From assembly GCA_028095005.1 (NCBI GenBank), contig CM051459.1:21438699-21502698 (forward strand): a DNA stretch of 64,000 nucleotides. The letters run 5' to 3'. Both the position numbers and the translations under genes were made by a program. This stretch comes from Rhynchospora pubera. Its lineage: Eukaryota > Streptophyta > Magnoliopsida > Poales > Cyperaceae. The stretch's first letter is position 1. Each line of letters opens with the position of its first letter. The notes under the pieces were generated by a model. That model had not been told where the DNA came from, ran no database searches, and saw only the letters and a program-made list of their open reading frames with translations. This document shows positions 22,749-33,974 of the stretch, piece after piece.

Positions 22749-25700
22749 CTAATGAGTTCTAACAAGCTTAGGTGTCCACTTAGACCACGTTATCCACTTC
22801 CCTTCTCCATTCTTCATTTCTCCACTTCTTCTTTTCAACTCCAATCCACTCTTCCTCTCCTGGGACACTAGACCATCTTCTGATGGACCGGGACCCATTA
22901 TCAGGTGCTCCGGTGTACCCCCTCCATTGTCTAAATTATCCATTATCTTTTGCACCATTTCAAACACCTCACTCATCTTCGGTCTTGATCTTGGGTGACG
23001 AACCAGACACTTATTGGCAACCGATCCAAGTTTAATGATCGATTTCAAGTTTGTATCCACCTCGATTCGTGGATCGATTATCATGGGAAATTTTTTCACA
23101 TCAGAAATGTATGGTTTAATCCATTCAAGAAGGCTTTGTTCACCTTTTGGTCGGTTTCGGTCCATCGGCTTTCGGCCGGTGATGAGCTCGTATAATACTA
23201 CACCATAGCTCCAAACATCACTCTTGGTGGCTAGACGTCCTGTGTGGAGGTATTCAGGAGCTGCATATCCAAGAGTTCCAACAACCTGTTTGATTTAAGA
23301 ATCAGAGTGTTGTTAACTCGAGAAAAAAAAAACTCCAAAAGATTTAAATATATTCTTTGGCAGTTAGAACCTATCCATTTACTGATGTGGCTCTAATATA
23401 AAACACACAAAAAAAAAACAGAACTCAGATACATTGTACACAACAAGCATGTTTATGCCATTTGAGCACGCAAGGCATATAATTATTATAATTCCCTTGA
23501 CTAGAATTCAGGGATACTTTGCAGTTGTACCACTATGTACCGTATAATTAACACAGTGATCCCAACAGCACAATATTGAATTTATCATAAAAATTGGTTA
23601 TGCTGAGTGTGTTTTTCTGCCAATCTGTGAAATAGTTATTAGTCCATAACAAAGGATAGATGATATGCAAAAGGAAAAAAGGAAAGGGGAAAAGGAGGAA
23701 ATGACCGACTTATATTTGCAAAAATAATTCTGTATAAAATATTTTAGCAAGTCCAAGAATCAGAAAATGGTACTCTTCTGTCATGCAAAAGGTCCTTAAC
23801 AATTTAGCATGTATGTGCAAAATTGTAATAGATTAAACTGTGCATACAGCTGTAGAAACATGAGATTCCTCTTGTGGACCGAGCCTAGCCAAGCCGAAGT
23901 CTGACAATTTTGCATTCCATTCCCCATCCAATAGTATGTTAGATGGCTTCAGATCCCTAAATATTATCTGTAGACCATTGCATATATTTCGATCTTGAGA
24001 TTAGACAGCAGTCAAAAAGATTGAACTACTAGTAAAAGTAATAATTTACACAAATATTTCACATTTACCAGCAGTAGAGGGGAAACTTTGAAAGCTGCAC
24101 CCCATATTTTACAACATTGCATGTAAGGCCAAGACTTTCTATACTCACATAATAAAACCAGCTATACTGGAGACATTGATACATAACACCTAATAATTAG
24201 GTTGGTGCAACGAAAAGCATATTATAATAAATGAGGTGATAGTTTAGCCCGTTTGTTATAGCATTATTTTCTTATTAGCAAATTGAGATGCAATCAAGCC
24301 AACAAGATTCAGATGTTTGTATGATTTTTATATAAAGTAGTTGGTGACCATTACTTTAAGCGGGAACAAAATGCAGGCCAAGTTATCCAAAATTTGCTGA
24401 CATACAATTGATTCAACTAGAGCTGGCAGCAATTTTAGAAGTAGCCCAGAAAACAACTATAAGGTAGTTGCAATATTGGAACCATTGGGTGTTTTATTCT
24501 ATGTGGTAAAATATGGGTTGAATTTGATTAAACTTTGAAAATGTCAAGTAACTTAACTGCATTATGAACATGAAAAATAAGTAGCACAGAAGTTTTCAAA
24601 ACTAAAGAAATACCTTAACTTCACCTTCTTCATGCAAGTATTTTAATCCCCGTGCAGCATCAAGGGCTATGCGAAGCCGCATGGGCCATGTGAGGGGCTG
24701 TGTGGACCGAGGTGATAGATGATCCTCAAGGCTCCTGTTCGACATGAATTCATATACAAGCAAAAGTTGCATGCCTCTCTCGTCCTCTTCAGCACAGTAC
24801 CCAATGAGTTTGACTAAGTTTTGGTGATCAACCATGCCCAAAACATTAACCTCAGTCAACCACTCCTTATGCCCCTATAAAGAAAAAATACCCATTTAGA
24901 AAGGATTAGGGAAGATATAGTGGCATGTATATTGATAGCTGTTCCAATGTGTTGCGTATACATTGGCATAGCACCAATAAGGGTATATAATGTTTGTGGA
25001 CCACAAGCCATGAGTATACAAGCACTGGTATGACTTAGATCTTTCGACCAAGGATGACTTAATGCTAGGTATTGGTAAAAGAAAGCCAGTAAATACTGGT
25101 GAGAAGTAGAGGAGATGTTTGGACATTTGTTACTCTTTATTTTCCCTATTTATGCTTCTTTAGTTTTATGATTTTTGTTCCTGTGGAGGAGACGGAGAAT
25201 ATGCTAAAGACACAAGTAAACTTTAATTTGTGTACAAAACATTGATTAAGACATTAATTAAGTCATATGAAGCAAAATAAAGGCCAAACAAATGAACATT
25301 TTGTAAATCAAGATTTAAACAACTACATGCTCACACTGCACCTTGACAATGGAAAGATTAAAGGAACAATAAATTAATCTATGTATAGGTCTGAGCTCTA
25401 CCTCTGAAACCCAAAAAAAAAAAAAAAAAAAGAAGAGACAAAAATGCAGCATAGCCTCAACAAAATAGAACCAAAATTACCTGAAGCCCCTTGCGACCAA
25501 GCTGCTTCACAGCCACATCCATTTTCCTATGTGGCTCCAAGACGCTCTTAATTGTTCCCCGATAAACGCACCCAAATCCACCTTCCCCTAGCATGAGCGC
25601 ACGACTGAAATTCCTAGTTGCATTCCTCAGCTCCTGGTACATGAAAATGCGCAAATTTGAGGGCATCTGTGCAATGTAGGGTAAAGGGATGCGACCAAAG

Positions 25701-25852
25701 GATTCAGTGCTCATGTCAATGGAGCACTCGGAGCCCGATCTTCTGATTTCGCGGTCAGTTGACATGCTGCTGTTTGATCTACTTGATGGTGATTTTCGGG
25801 GCCGCATTACCGACTCGTCTCTTTCCTTGTTCGAGAATCGAAAACAGTTCAT
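22749..25852 (-). CDS. Receptor-like cytoplasmic kinase, RLCK-VII (PCRK/PBL-like), 429 residues
   Basis: A Ser/Thr kinase of the family that relays signals from surface immune receptors at the plasma membrane. Coding exons on the minus strand: 25852-25481, 24874-24614, 23967-23848, 23285-22749, giving 1290 bases in frame. Landmarks: glycine loop GEGGFG (89-94), ATP-binding Lys in VAVK (K116), catalytic loop IIFRDLKPSN (D216), DFG (234-236) and GTLGYAAPE (254-262). The start MNCFRF is chosen over an upstream in-frame ATG because PCRK-type proteins begin with a short M-x-C-F peptide. There is no Gly2 for myristoylation; Cys3 could be palmitoylated. The motifs FRDLKPSN, GTLGYAAPEYL and PKGEQSLLEWIKPY place it closest to the PCRK1/PCRK2 branch. 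The transcript leader probably extends to about 26730 with an intron and a CT repeat. No disabling changes seen. Confidence 0.93.
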
Positions 25853-26610
25853 CCTGGTTTTGGTTCTTTGTGATTCTCGATCCAGCTCTCTGTTCATAAA
25901 AGAACTTCTGTGATCAAATAATATGCTGAAGTAAACTGGGTTATTGTTGAAGCAAGCACTGCAAATGGTCAAATTGAAAAAAATTCTCTATTTGCTGAGA
26001 CTCCTGGCTTAATTAACCCTTTTTTCTTACATTAGAAACTTATTTGGACAACAATTTCCTGTTATGTACAATGCCTTCATCTGATGCAATAGTTATAACT
26101 GAAAAATATACAATAACATAATGGCACACTAAATTTCATGAAACTATGAAATTGAGTTCAAAAGATAGCAAGCACTTTTGAATTTACAATTAGTAAATGA
26201 TAGCAAGCAATGAACGTGTTTAAGAAATAAACTCAGAACGAATTTTGGGGAAAAAAACTACGCTTGGCAATTTGTTGAAATTAGACGCAAAGAAAGCACT
26301 TTTGAATGTTTAAAATTCTTACCTTATCATATAACAGAAGGATCAGAGTTTGAATTTATGAACCAGAGAGATCTATTTCATTATCGGATGAACAAACCCA
26401 ATAAGGCCAATTCATTCATTGGAAGAAAAAAAATATATATATGACAACAAATTGTTTTATTGTGTGTCATCCAATCACAAACATACCTTGTGTTATTCAA
26501 ATCAACATTAATTCGCTTGGTAGGAACGACTGGAGATGCCAGGTGGGTTTAAGTCAATGCTTTAGCTGGATCAGCTCACCAAGGGAAGAAAATGGTTTTC
26601 TACTGCACAG

Positions 26611-26649
26611 AGAAAGAGAGAGAGGGAGAGAGAGAGAGAGAGAGAGAGG
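26611..26649 (-). repeat. GA/CT microsatellite in the kinase gene leader
   Basis: An interrupted GA run on the plus strand (CT on the transcribed minus strand), about 760 bases upstream of the kinase start codon. It is most likely in a 5' untranslated exon separated from the coding start by an intron. It mirrors the CT run in the CDC48 leader. Confidence 0.75.
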
Positions 26650-26739
26650 AGACGAAGAATTGAAAATATTGGCTTGTGAAAGGGAGATAAGGGCTCCTTT
26701 CTTTCCGTTGTTCAATGCATCGTAGAAGGTTCTCTGTTA

Positions 26740-27471
26740 CACAATAATAAAGTAGAATCTGTGTTAAGAGTCACTGCAGAGATTAAGGAAGCTTTAACTT
26801 TAAGTGGGACCCATTTGTCAAAGGGTTGTCACAGTGTCTGCTTTTCAGAACATGTAATAAATGACCCGTTCTCGTTTTTAATTATTTTCTTTGAAGTGAA
26901 TACTTCTTTTTAGAGTATTTTTGAAGTTAATACTCGTATCTCAGTAGAAGTACATACACTGACATAGGTTCGCAAATTTTCATTCGAGGCCCTTGACTTC
27001 TTTGTATTTTTTAGGAAAAACATGAAGCGTAAGGATTTGTAGTACCGGTACTACCGGATTGTGCCAATAAAGCTTTTAACCTTCCCAACTCAAGTCTTTT
27101 TAAATAGAAATTACATGTTTCTCTGGACATATCATTTTATGAGAAAGTATACAAAATATTCTTGCAAGGATGAATTTTCAATATTTTCCTCATATGTAAG
27201 TAAATACATTTCTTTTTCTATTGTGTAGACACTTTCTTTATTCTAGTAAACATAATAGTGGCACGTCACACTTAGAAAGAACTAAATATAAAAAATATAT
27301 ACTGAAGCTATAATTCTGTGTGGAATCAGATATCATTAATCCATAATTAAATAATTAATAATGCAATGTAAAGTAAGAATTCGAAAATTCTTAATTATCC
27401 CTTAAGTTAAACATCTATTCTTCAGTGATGGTCAACGTAAAATTATTGAAATGTTGCTGTAATTAAACTTT
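26740..27471. other. Intergenic AT-rich DNA upstream of the kinase gene
   Basis: It contains the probable kinase promoter. No recognisable gene or intact transposon. Confidence 0.4.
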
Positions 27472-28475
27472 GGCTCCGTTTGGATGAGCCTAGGATTTAC
27501 CACTGGACCGCCCGGTCTGACCCGACCAGTACCCGAACCGGACTTTTTCCCGACCCGACCCAGACCGTAGAAGAACCGTGATGGACCGAGGGGGGTGGTC
27601 CGGGTCGGGTTTATCACGGATTTGGGTCGCCAATTTAGCATAAACCCAACCTAAACCCGTCCCGTCTTAACCCGTGGACCGGCCCGGACCGGACCATAAA
27701 CCCGTGCAAACCCGTGTGAACCGTGGCATTTTAAAAAAAAAAACCAAACCAATCCAAACCCGTTTGAATTTGTTCAATTATTAAAAAAAATTACAAATCA
27801 AGTTTTTAGAATAAAATAAATTTTAAATAAACTACAAATTATTTTATTATTAATTTTATTAGACTTAATATATTTTAACTAATTTTTATAACTTATATTT
27901 TATAATCTTTTGTCATGCAATTTTGAAAACCATCGACAATGAAAAAAACATTAAAAATTACAAATTAAATTAAAAAAAAACTAAAATGGACTACAAAATT
28001 ATAATTAATTATTTGAACTATAAATATAATATATTTTAACGAATTTATATTAATTTATTTTATAAATTTTTTATATTGAAACAATGAAAAAAGGAAAAAT
28101 AAAAATCTGGAAAAAAACCCACTTGGACTGGACCGGACCGGACCCGGCCCGACCCTTCTTTATCCATCCGGTTCACATAGGTCCGGGTCTACCAAGGGTT
28201 TGGGTCGACGTTTGAAAGGTGGCCCATGCTAACCCGTCCCGTTTGGACCCGTGAACCCGTGAACCCGTGGCCCGTGATAACCCGTGGACCGTGGTGGTTT
28301 GGACCGGACCGGACCGGACCGTTTGGTAAACCCTAGATGAGCCCTAGAAATAAGAGAATAAGAAAATAAATTTATTATAAACAATCCAAACTCTTCACAA
28401 AGTTACACACTTCCCAATACTTATTTTCAATACTTCTTACCTTATTCCTCTTATTCCCACACCATCCAAACGGAA
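27472..28475. mobile_element. GTTTGGAT-family MITE split by a nested hAT-type element
   Basis: The outer element starts GGCTCCGTTTGGAT and ends ATCCAAACGGAA, flanked by TTT (27469-27471 and 28476-28478). Removing the nested element and one copy of its 8-bp duplication leaves 151 bases, the same length as the intact relative at 41851-42001. The agreement supports both boundary calls. Confidence 0.8.
27491..28335. mobile_element. Non-autonomous hAT-type element rich in GGACC/AACCCGT words, 845 bp
   Basis: An exact 8-bp target duplication, gatgagcc, lies at 27483-27490 and 28336-28343. The ends are inverted, TAGGATTTACCA and the complement of TAGGGTTTACCA. Both subterminal regions (about 27500-27720 and 28120-28330) are packed with GGACCGGACC, GACCCG and AACCCGT words, while the middle is extremely AT-rich. 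No transposase is visible. An 8-bp duplication with TA..-type ends fits the hAT superfamily. Confidence 0.85.
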
Positions 28476-28478
28476 TTT

Positions 28479-31400
28479 GCTAACTAACATGTGTGTGTGT
28501 GTTTTCCATGAAACCTTTTTTCCAAGGTCACGGATCTACATCACATATCCATGGATTGCTTTTTGTTATTTTTTAGAAGTATAAAAGCTTTCATCACTTG
28601 TCACCTCCGTAATAGTTACTGTGGCTGTGATAATATTAGAATATTAGAAAAAATATATATATCTATACAACTACAAAATACCACCAGTAATAATTATTAT
28701 ACATAATTTGATTTGGTAAATACGCATTCATAAGCAATGATGTCTCTAATTATTTCTTCTTAGTTACAATTTTGTAATATTGTCACACTATTATATATTT
28801 TATTTACTATTGTTAGTTGCATAGTCGAAATATATAAAAGAAAATTTTGATATCATGTAAACGTCATGATTAATATACACTAATAGACTTGTGAAATAAA
28901 ACAAACTTTCTTAGCTTACAACAAAAGAAATAAATTCCATCTACTCACTATGAACTTTCAGAAGGATATTTTAGCAAAACTCTTTATATTAAAACTTTGA
29001 GAAGGATTTTAACACACTACGTCACTATATTTTATTTTGAGTTGCTGTGATAAAATTGAATTGGTAGCTCGAGAATATAAGTCACTTCCCTTCAAATAAA
29101 AGATTTGGGTACCATTGCAAAGTACCGAACATAGAGCGACCTAGAATCTATCTAATAATTCTTGTTTATAAAAAAATCTAATAATTCCCGGCCCGTCTAC
29201 AAAAATACTGACTTATGGGGTCCAATATTAGAAGCTCTTTTTTTTTTAATCTCTTAGTAAGTTTGTAAATGATTCTCTTTTACTTGGTCACTATCCTATC
29301 CCTACATATTTGTCCTTTTTAACCTGTGATAGATCAGCTCTTTTCGTTATTAGGGCCTATCGCTGCCATTTCTGAAAGAAACAAGGCACAAATCGCAATG
29401 AAAGAAATTGCACCTTCATTGTAAAAAGATAGCGTACAACGTCAGCAAGAAAACAAATTCTATGCAGTAGGTAAAAAGGTCGCCTACATTAGCAGAAGAA
29501 AATTAATAAAAAAATACGTCATCATTTAATTATATTTTAGAAGGTATATCATAATGAAGTGTTTATCGATAAAAAGATCTAAGACTAAGGACCTCCATAA
29601 GAACTTAATAATTATTCCTGATTGAAAATAAATCGCATGTGTCTCTAGTGCTTTGAGTCGCAAGATTTTAATTGTTTTTGGATTTTTAGGTACTCTTTTC
29701 TTGAGATTGCATTTCTTAAAAATGCATTTGTAATGGAGAATTATTATATATTTGAGTCGCAACTTCTGTTGTCTGATTCGTTTTGAAAACGACTTTTAAT
29801 GTACAAATGAGAAGTACTTAAGTGTGTTCATTTTCAACATCACCATCATATCTTTGCTATTTCAACTTTTTAAATTCTTATCAAGGTTCTCAAACTCAGG
29901 CAACTCAAAATGAAACTATTGCATATTATATTTAATATAGTTTCAGCAGGCACGTAAATTATTCAGTATTCTGATTTTATTTCATTTGTTATCAGGTTAC
30001 CTATTGGAAATTATTTTTGAATGTTCATTCTTCGTCTTTCTATTGTCAATTAAATAAAGTCGAGCAGCCCAAAAACTTTTACATTCAATCAGAAAAAGAA
30101 ATATAGCCTAAATATTATGATATTAAAACTTAGAAATAAAAGCACAATCGAAAATAAAAATAAAGAATGGACCCCCAATTTATCTTTAAAAAAATAAAAA
30201 ATAAAATAAAATAAAGAATGTACTTGTCCAAGAGTTTTCAAGAAAAATTGTCCATAACTCGCTAATAATTTTATCCATGAAAAATAGTTTTCAGGAAGTT
30301 TTCCTAATATATTCTATTTTTTTTTGTCATTGTCCAAGAGTTTGTCGTGTATCTTTAATTCCACACTCCTCATTTTTATATGAGAGTATTAGTATCAAGG
30401 TTTTAAAATGCGATTTGTGCGGTTTAGTGGTTGGGTGGTGATTTAGCGTTTATCGGTGATAAAATGGAAAAAAAACGTGATATAACGGATAAAACGGTTG
30501 TGCGGTGTGAACAAAAATCTTGATAAAACGGCGATAAAACGAAAAAAAAGAGTTTTTAAAAAACTTGATTAGTATACATATATCTACACGACAAGTACAA
30601 GCCTCGGTCTTTTCTTTATTGAACTGCTTTCTTTAGATAATTTTATCAATATACGATCAATTTATATTAGATCGGAATGATCGTCGGCACCTAGAAAATG
30701 TGTCATATAATTAGATAAAATATTAAAAATTGTATTCGATTTTAATTCGTCCAATTTGAGAATTTTCATTTTTTTTTAGGCCGTTCGACGAATTCGTCCA
30801 ATTTGAAATGGTCCGCCAAAACCCTTTGCAGAACTAATTTCTGTACGCCGACATATACTAAAAAATGCTCTATAACAAATTACTTGTTCATTTGGGGCGA
30901 ATCGATGAAAAGTGGGACCCGCAAAACTTGGAACTACAACACACCTGTTTTGAAGGAATTAATTAACTGTATGGAACCCAAGTTTGTGACCCGCCACACG
31001 TTTGCATACTCCGTATATACCACGGGTGAACTTTTAGAAGGGAAGTTCTATTGCTTGGGCTGATTTAAGAAACTCTTATTTATTTTATTTTTTTTAAGAG
31101 AGAGACTTGATAGATAGTAAGATAGAGGTTGTCAAAGGAATGCTGATGTTGCGTGCAATTAAAATGTTCGCTTGATAAGAAGCTCAGTTATATATAAATA
31201 TAAAAATTAAAATAAAATTCAGATCATCTATCATGTATCTTGAAATATACATTTTGATTCCAAATTGATCTATTCTTTATCACCGACTTGTACGAATGTG
31301 CATCAGAGAATTTATAACAGAATCGAGGCATTTGACACGGAACCATGACTAATGCACACGGCAGTTTAATGACTTGTCTCCCGTTTTGCAACATGTCGAG

Positions 31401-32385
31401 TCTGCCTTTTCTTTTTAATAATTAAGATACAAATAATGGACAATTTTGCATACTTCAATATTCAAATATCACATTGTTAAGTCGGGTTTTAGACATGTTC
31501 TTCACTAGAAAATGATTGTTCTTAGTTATTAAGTACAAAAAAAAAGTTCTTTTTTATCTTTTTTATCTTTTTTTTTTTATGGATTCTTCATCTAGTTAAG
31601 ACTTGGTAGTAGATTATTTTTTTTGTTAAATACCACTAAACTGATATATGAAGTATATTATCCAACCTGAACTTTATATAAAAATTCAAAAACTCATAAA
31701 ATATTGAAATGATTAGAAAACAATATTAAATGCTACCCAATGCTTTTCTTTTTGGAAAATTACTCAACGTGGGATTAAAGTTGACTACTTCTTCCAATAG
31801 GATCACGGGATCTGCTCCCAATAATTGATAATTTAATATTAATATCGTAAAGATGACATAGCTGGAATCTTTTCTAGTGCTGTGCCTATGAGGCTATGAT
31901 TCCTCACCATTATTTTTTCATGTTTTATCATAATAATAATAATTATTATAATGATAACTTTATTATTGATAAGCATTGTTATTTGGGATCATCTTCTGTT
32001 ATTAAGATAACTTTATTATTGTTGCTACTATTAGTTGTTTTATTACAACAACTATACTATCAAAAGAGTTCAATCTCGCTTAGATATTTCTTTTAAAATT
32101 TATTTTGAAAACTGTTTGTGGTAATAATTTGTGACTGATCTCATAAAAGCCACAGAAAATAACTTATTTTACCCACTGCATAATATCCACACGGATCGTA
32201 GATGCAGAAAATCTAAAAGAGTACCATTCAAGGGACGGTTCTTTTCTTTCACGAGGCGACTATATAAATAACTTAATTGAACCCGCAGTATATCGAAACT
32301 TTGTAAATTGTAATTGGCGCAGCAAATCAGTAAAGGACCTATAATTCCACATGCAAGTTTTTTATATATAACTATGGGTTGGTTT
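28479..32385. other. Long AT-rich intergenic stretch, no gene
   Basis: About 3.9 kb without a supported gene. Near 30395-30545 there is a T/G-rich patch repeating 'cggtgataaaa', 'ggataaaacgg' and 'ggcgataaaac' words, probably part of an old repeat. Other short open frames (for example 30803-31063) have no recognisable content. Confidence 0.4.
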
Positions 32386-32609
32386 GGATCGCTTAGGAAT
32401 TTGAGGAATTTAGAGAATTTCATATTCTTATGCATAAATTTATTGAGAAATGTATAACTTTGTAAAGAGTTTGGATTGTTTATAATAAATTTATGCCTAG
32501 AATGTTCTTTTTGTTGTAACTTGGTAGCCACTACCTAGTTCTCTAAAAAAAAAAAAATTTATGCCTAAAATATGAAATTTCTCAAATTCCAACTTCCATC
32601 CAAACGGCC
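32386..32609. mobile_element. GTTTGGAT-family MITE, interrupted by a 55-bp retroposon tail
   Basis: The left end reads GGTTTGGATCGCTTAGGAAT and the right end ATCCAAACGGCC. The interior shares 'aactttgtaaagagtttgga' with the relatives at 14664 and 27472. The flanking 3-bp duplication is not clean here. The right half is split by the insertion at 32500-32554. Confidence 0.65.
32500..32554 (+). mobile_element. Severely 5'-truncated poly(A) retroposon (LINE-like), 55 bp
   Basis: Flanked by an exact 13-bp duplication, aaatttatgccta, at 32487-32499 and 32555-32567. The insert ends in about ten or more A residues. Its body, including CTTGGTAGCCACTACCTAG, resembles the 3' end of plant L1-type LINEs. 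A long duplication plus A-tail is the signature of target-primed reverse transcription. Confidence 0.75.
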
Positions 32610-33063
32610 TAAGCATATTTTTACTACTATCGTAACCCCAATAAATGGTCTAAGCATAGACTGGGGAGTAGAGACCTAGCTAAGGATTCTATATTTTTTT
32701 CTTTTATTTGCCGGACGTTGGCTAAATGTATTTCAAAAAGGACAAATTCAATCATTCAAAAAAAAAAAAGGGACAAATTCAGTAATTTATCGATTCCTGT
32801 ATTTGTAATTTAACAAACCGTTTTTAAAAAAAATTATTTAACAAACCGTTTTAAAAAAAAAATTAACAAAGATGCTATACAGCCCAAAAGTTAATCCATA
32901 TAACTTTTTTTGCCTCTCATGCTTGATAATAGTGTACTTCTTCTAGCGATGTGATTTCGATTCATGGTTAGTCAATTTGGATGGAAAGCTCACACGTATG
33001 ACGTATCCACAGACCACAGCTAAGTATTTTTGAGGGATGCCAACTAGGGTAGCAATATATATA

Positions 33064-33966
33064 CAGTGATGGAGCCAGAAAATTTTACAATGGGTTCAAT
33101 AATTTATAGCATTAATAATGCAAGAAATTAAATAAATTTATATAATATGTATATTGGAAAAATTCTGTTTAGGACGAGTTTTTATTAGGGATAAATCTAA
33201 ATCATTCATTATGATTGATTACGGATCCAATGGCCCTTGAAAAACTCATCCATGGCTATTTGGATTATTAGTGTCCTTTTGATCGTGCAATAGATAATTT
33301 AGACATTAACAATTGCTGGAGATATTTTACAAATCATTTCAATTTTATTCCAATAAAATACTCAAAAACTTTACTGAAAAATGTCAGGACACAAAATATA
33401 GGATAATTTTATAAATATTATAAGTTATAATAGATTTTTTATCTTCTAATTTGATTATTTGAAGTCTCATCCTTTGAAATCGTCAAAATATGAAATATTA
33501 TAAACAAACAACAAAAATAAAATATACTAAATCGATGCATAAAAATTATTATGGTTATTGATTAATCTTTATAATATTCAATTAAATAAACAAAAAATAT
33601 CTATATATTAACAAAGTATATTGTAAAGTTACATATTCAAGTTCAATTAATAAGTTCCATATGCATGTGCTAATCATTACTAAAAGTGAAAGTTCATTTA
33701 ATATTCGAGAAAAAAAATTAACATTTATGGCAGTCTAATATATATATATATATGTTATATAAATAATTTTTTTCCATCAAGAATAAATTTTCCAAATCCA
33801 ATATGGGGTTCACTGGTGGAATATATTTTGAATATCTATGGGGTTCAAATATTGCATATCTACAAAATATTTTATTTTGCAAGTGTGAACTTTTAAATAT
33901 AGTATTATTTTTTATAAATTAATGGGGTCAATTGACCTCCATTTCTTGAACTTAGCTCTGACACTG
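33064..33966. mobile_element. Non-autonomous hAT-type element, 903 bp
   Basis: The ends are inverted, CAGTGATGGAGCCAGAA at the left and the complement of CAGTGTCAGAGCTAAG at the right. They are flanked by tatatata (33056-33063) and tatctata (33967-33974), a 7/8 match fitting an 8-bp duplication. The interior is AT-rich with no transposase. Confidence 0.75.
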
Positions 33967-33974
33967 TATCTATA

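Noticed and set aside
30803..31063. 86-codon plus-strand open frame
   Set aside because: No recognisable domain, no splice context and AT-rich flanks.
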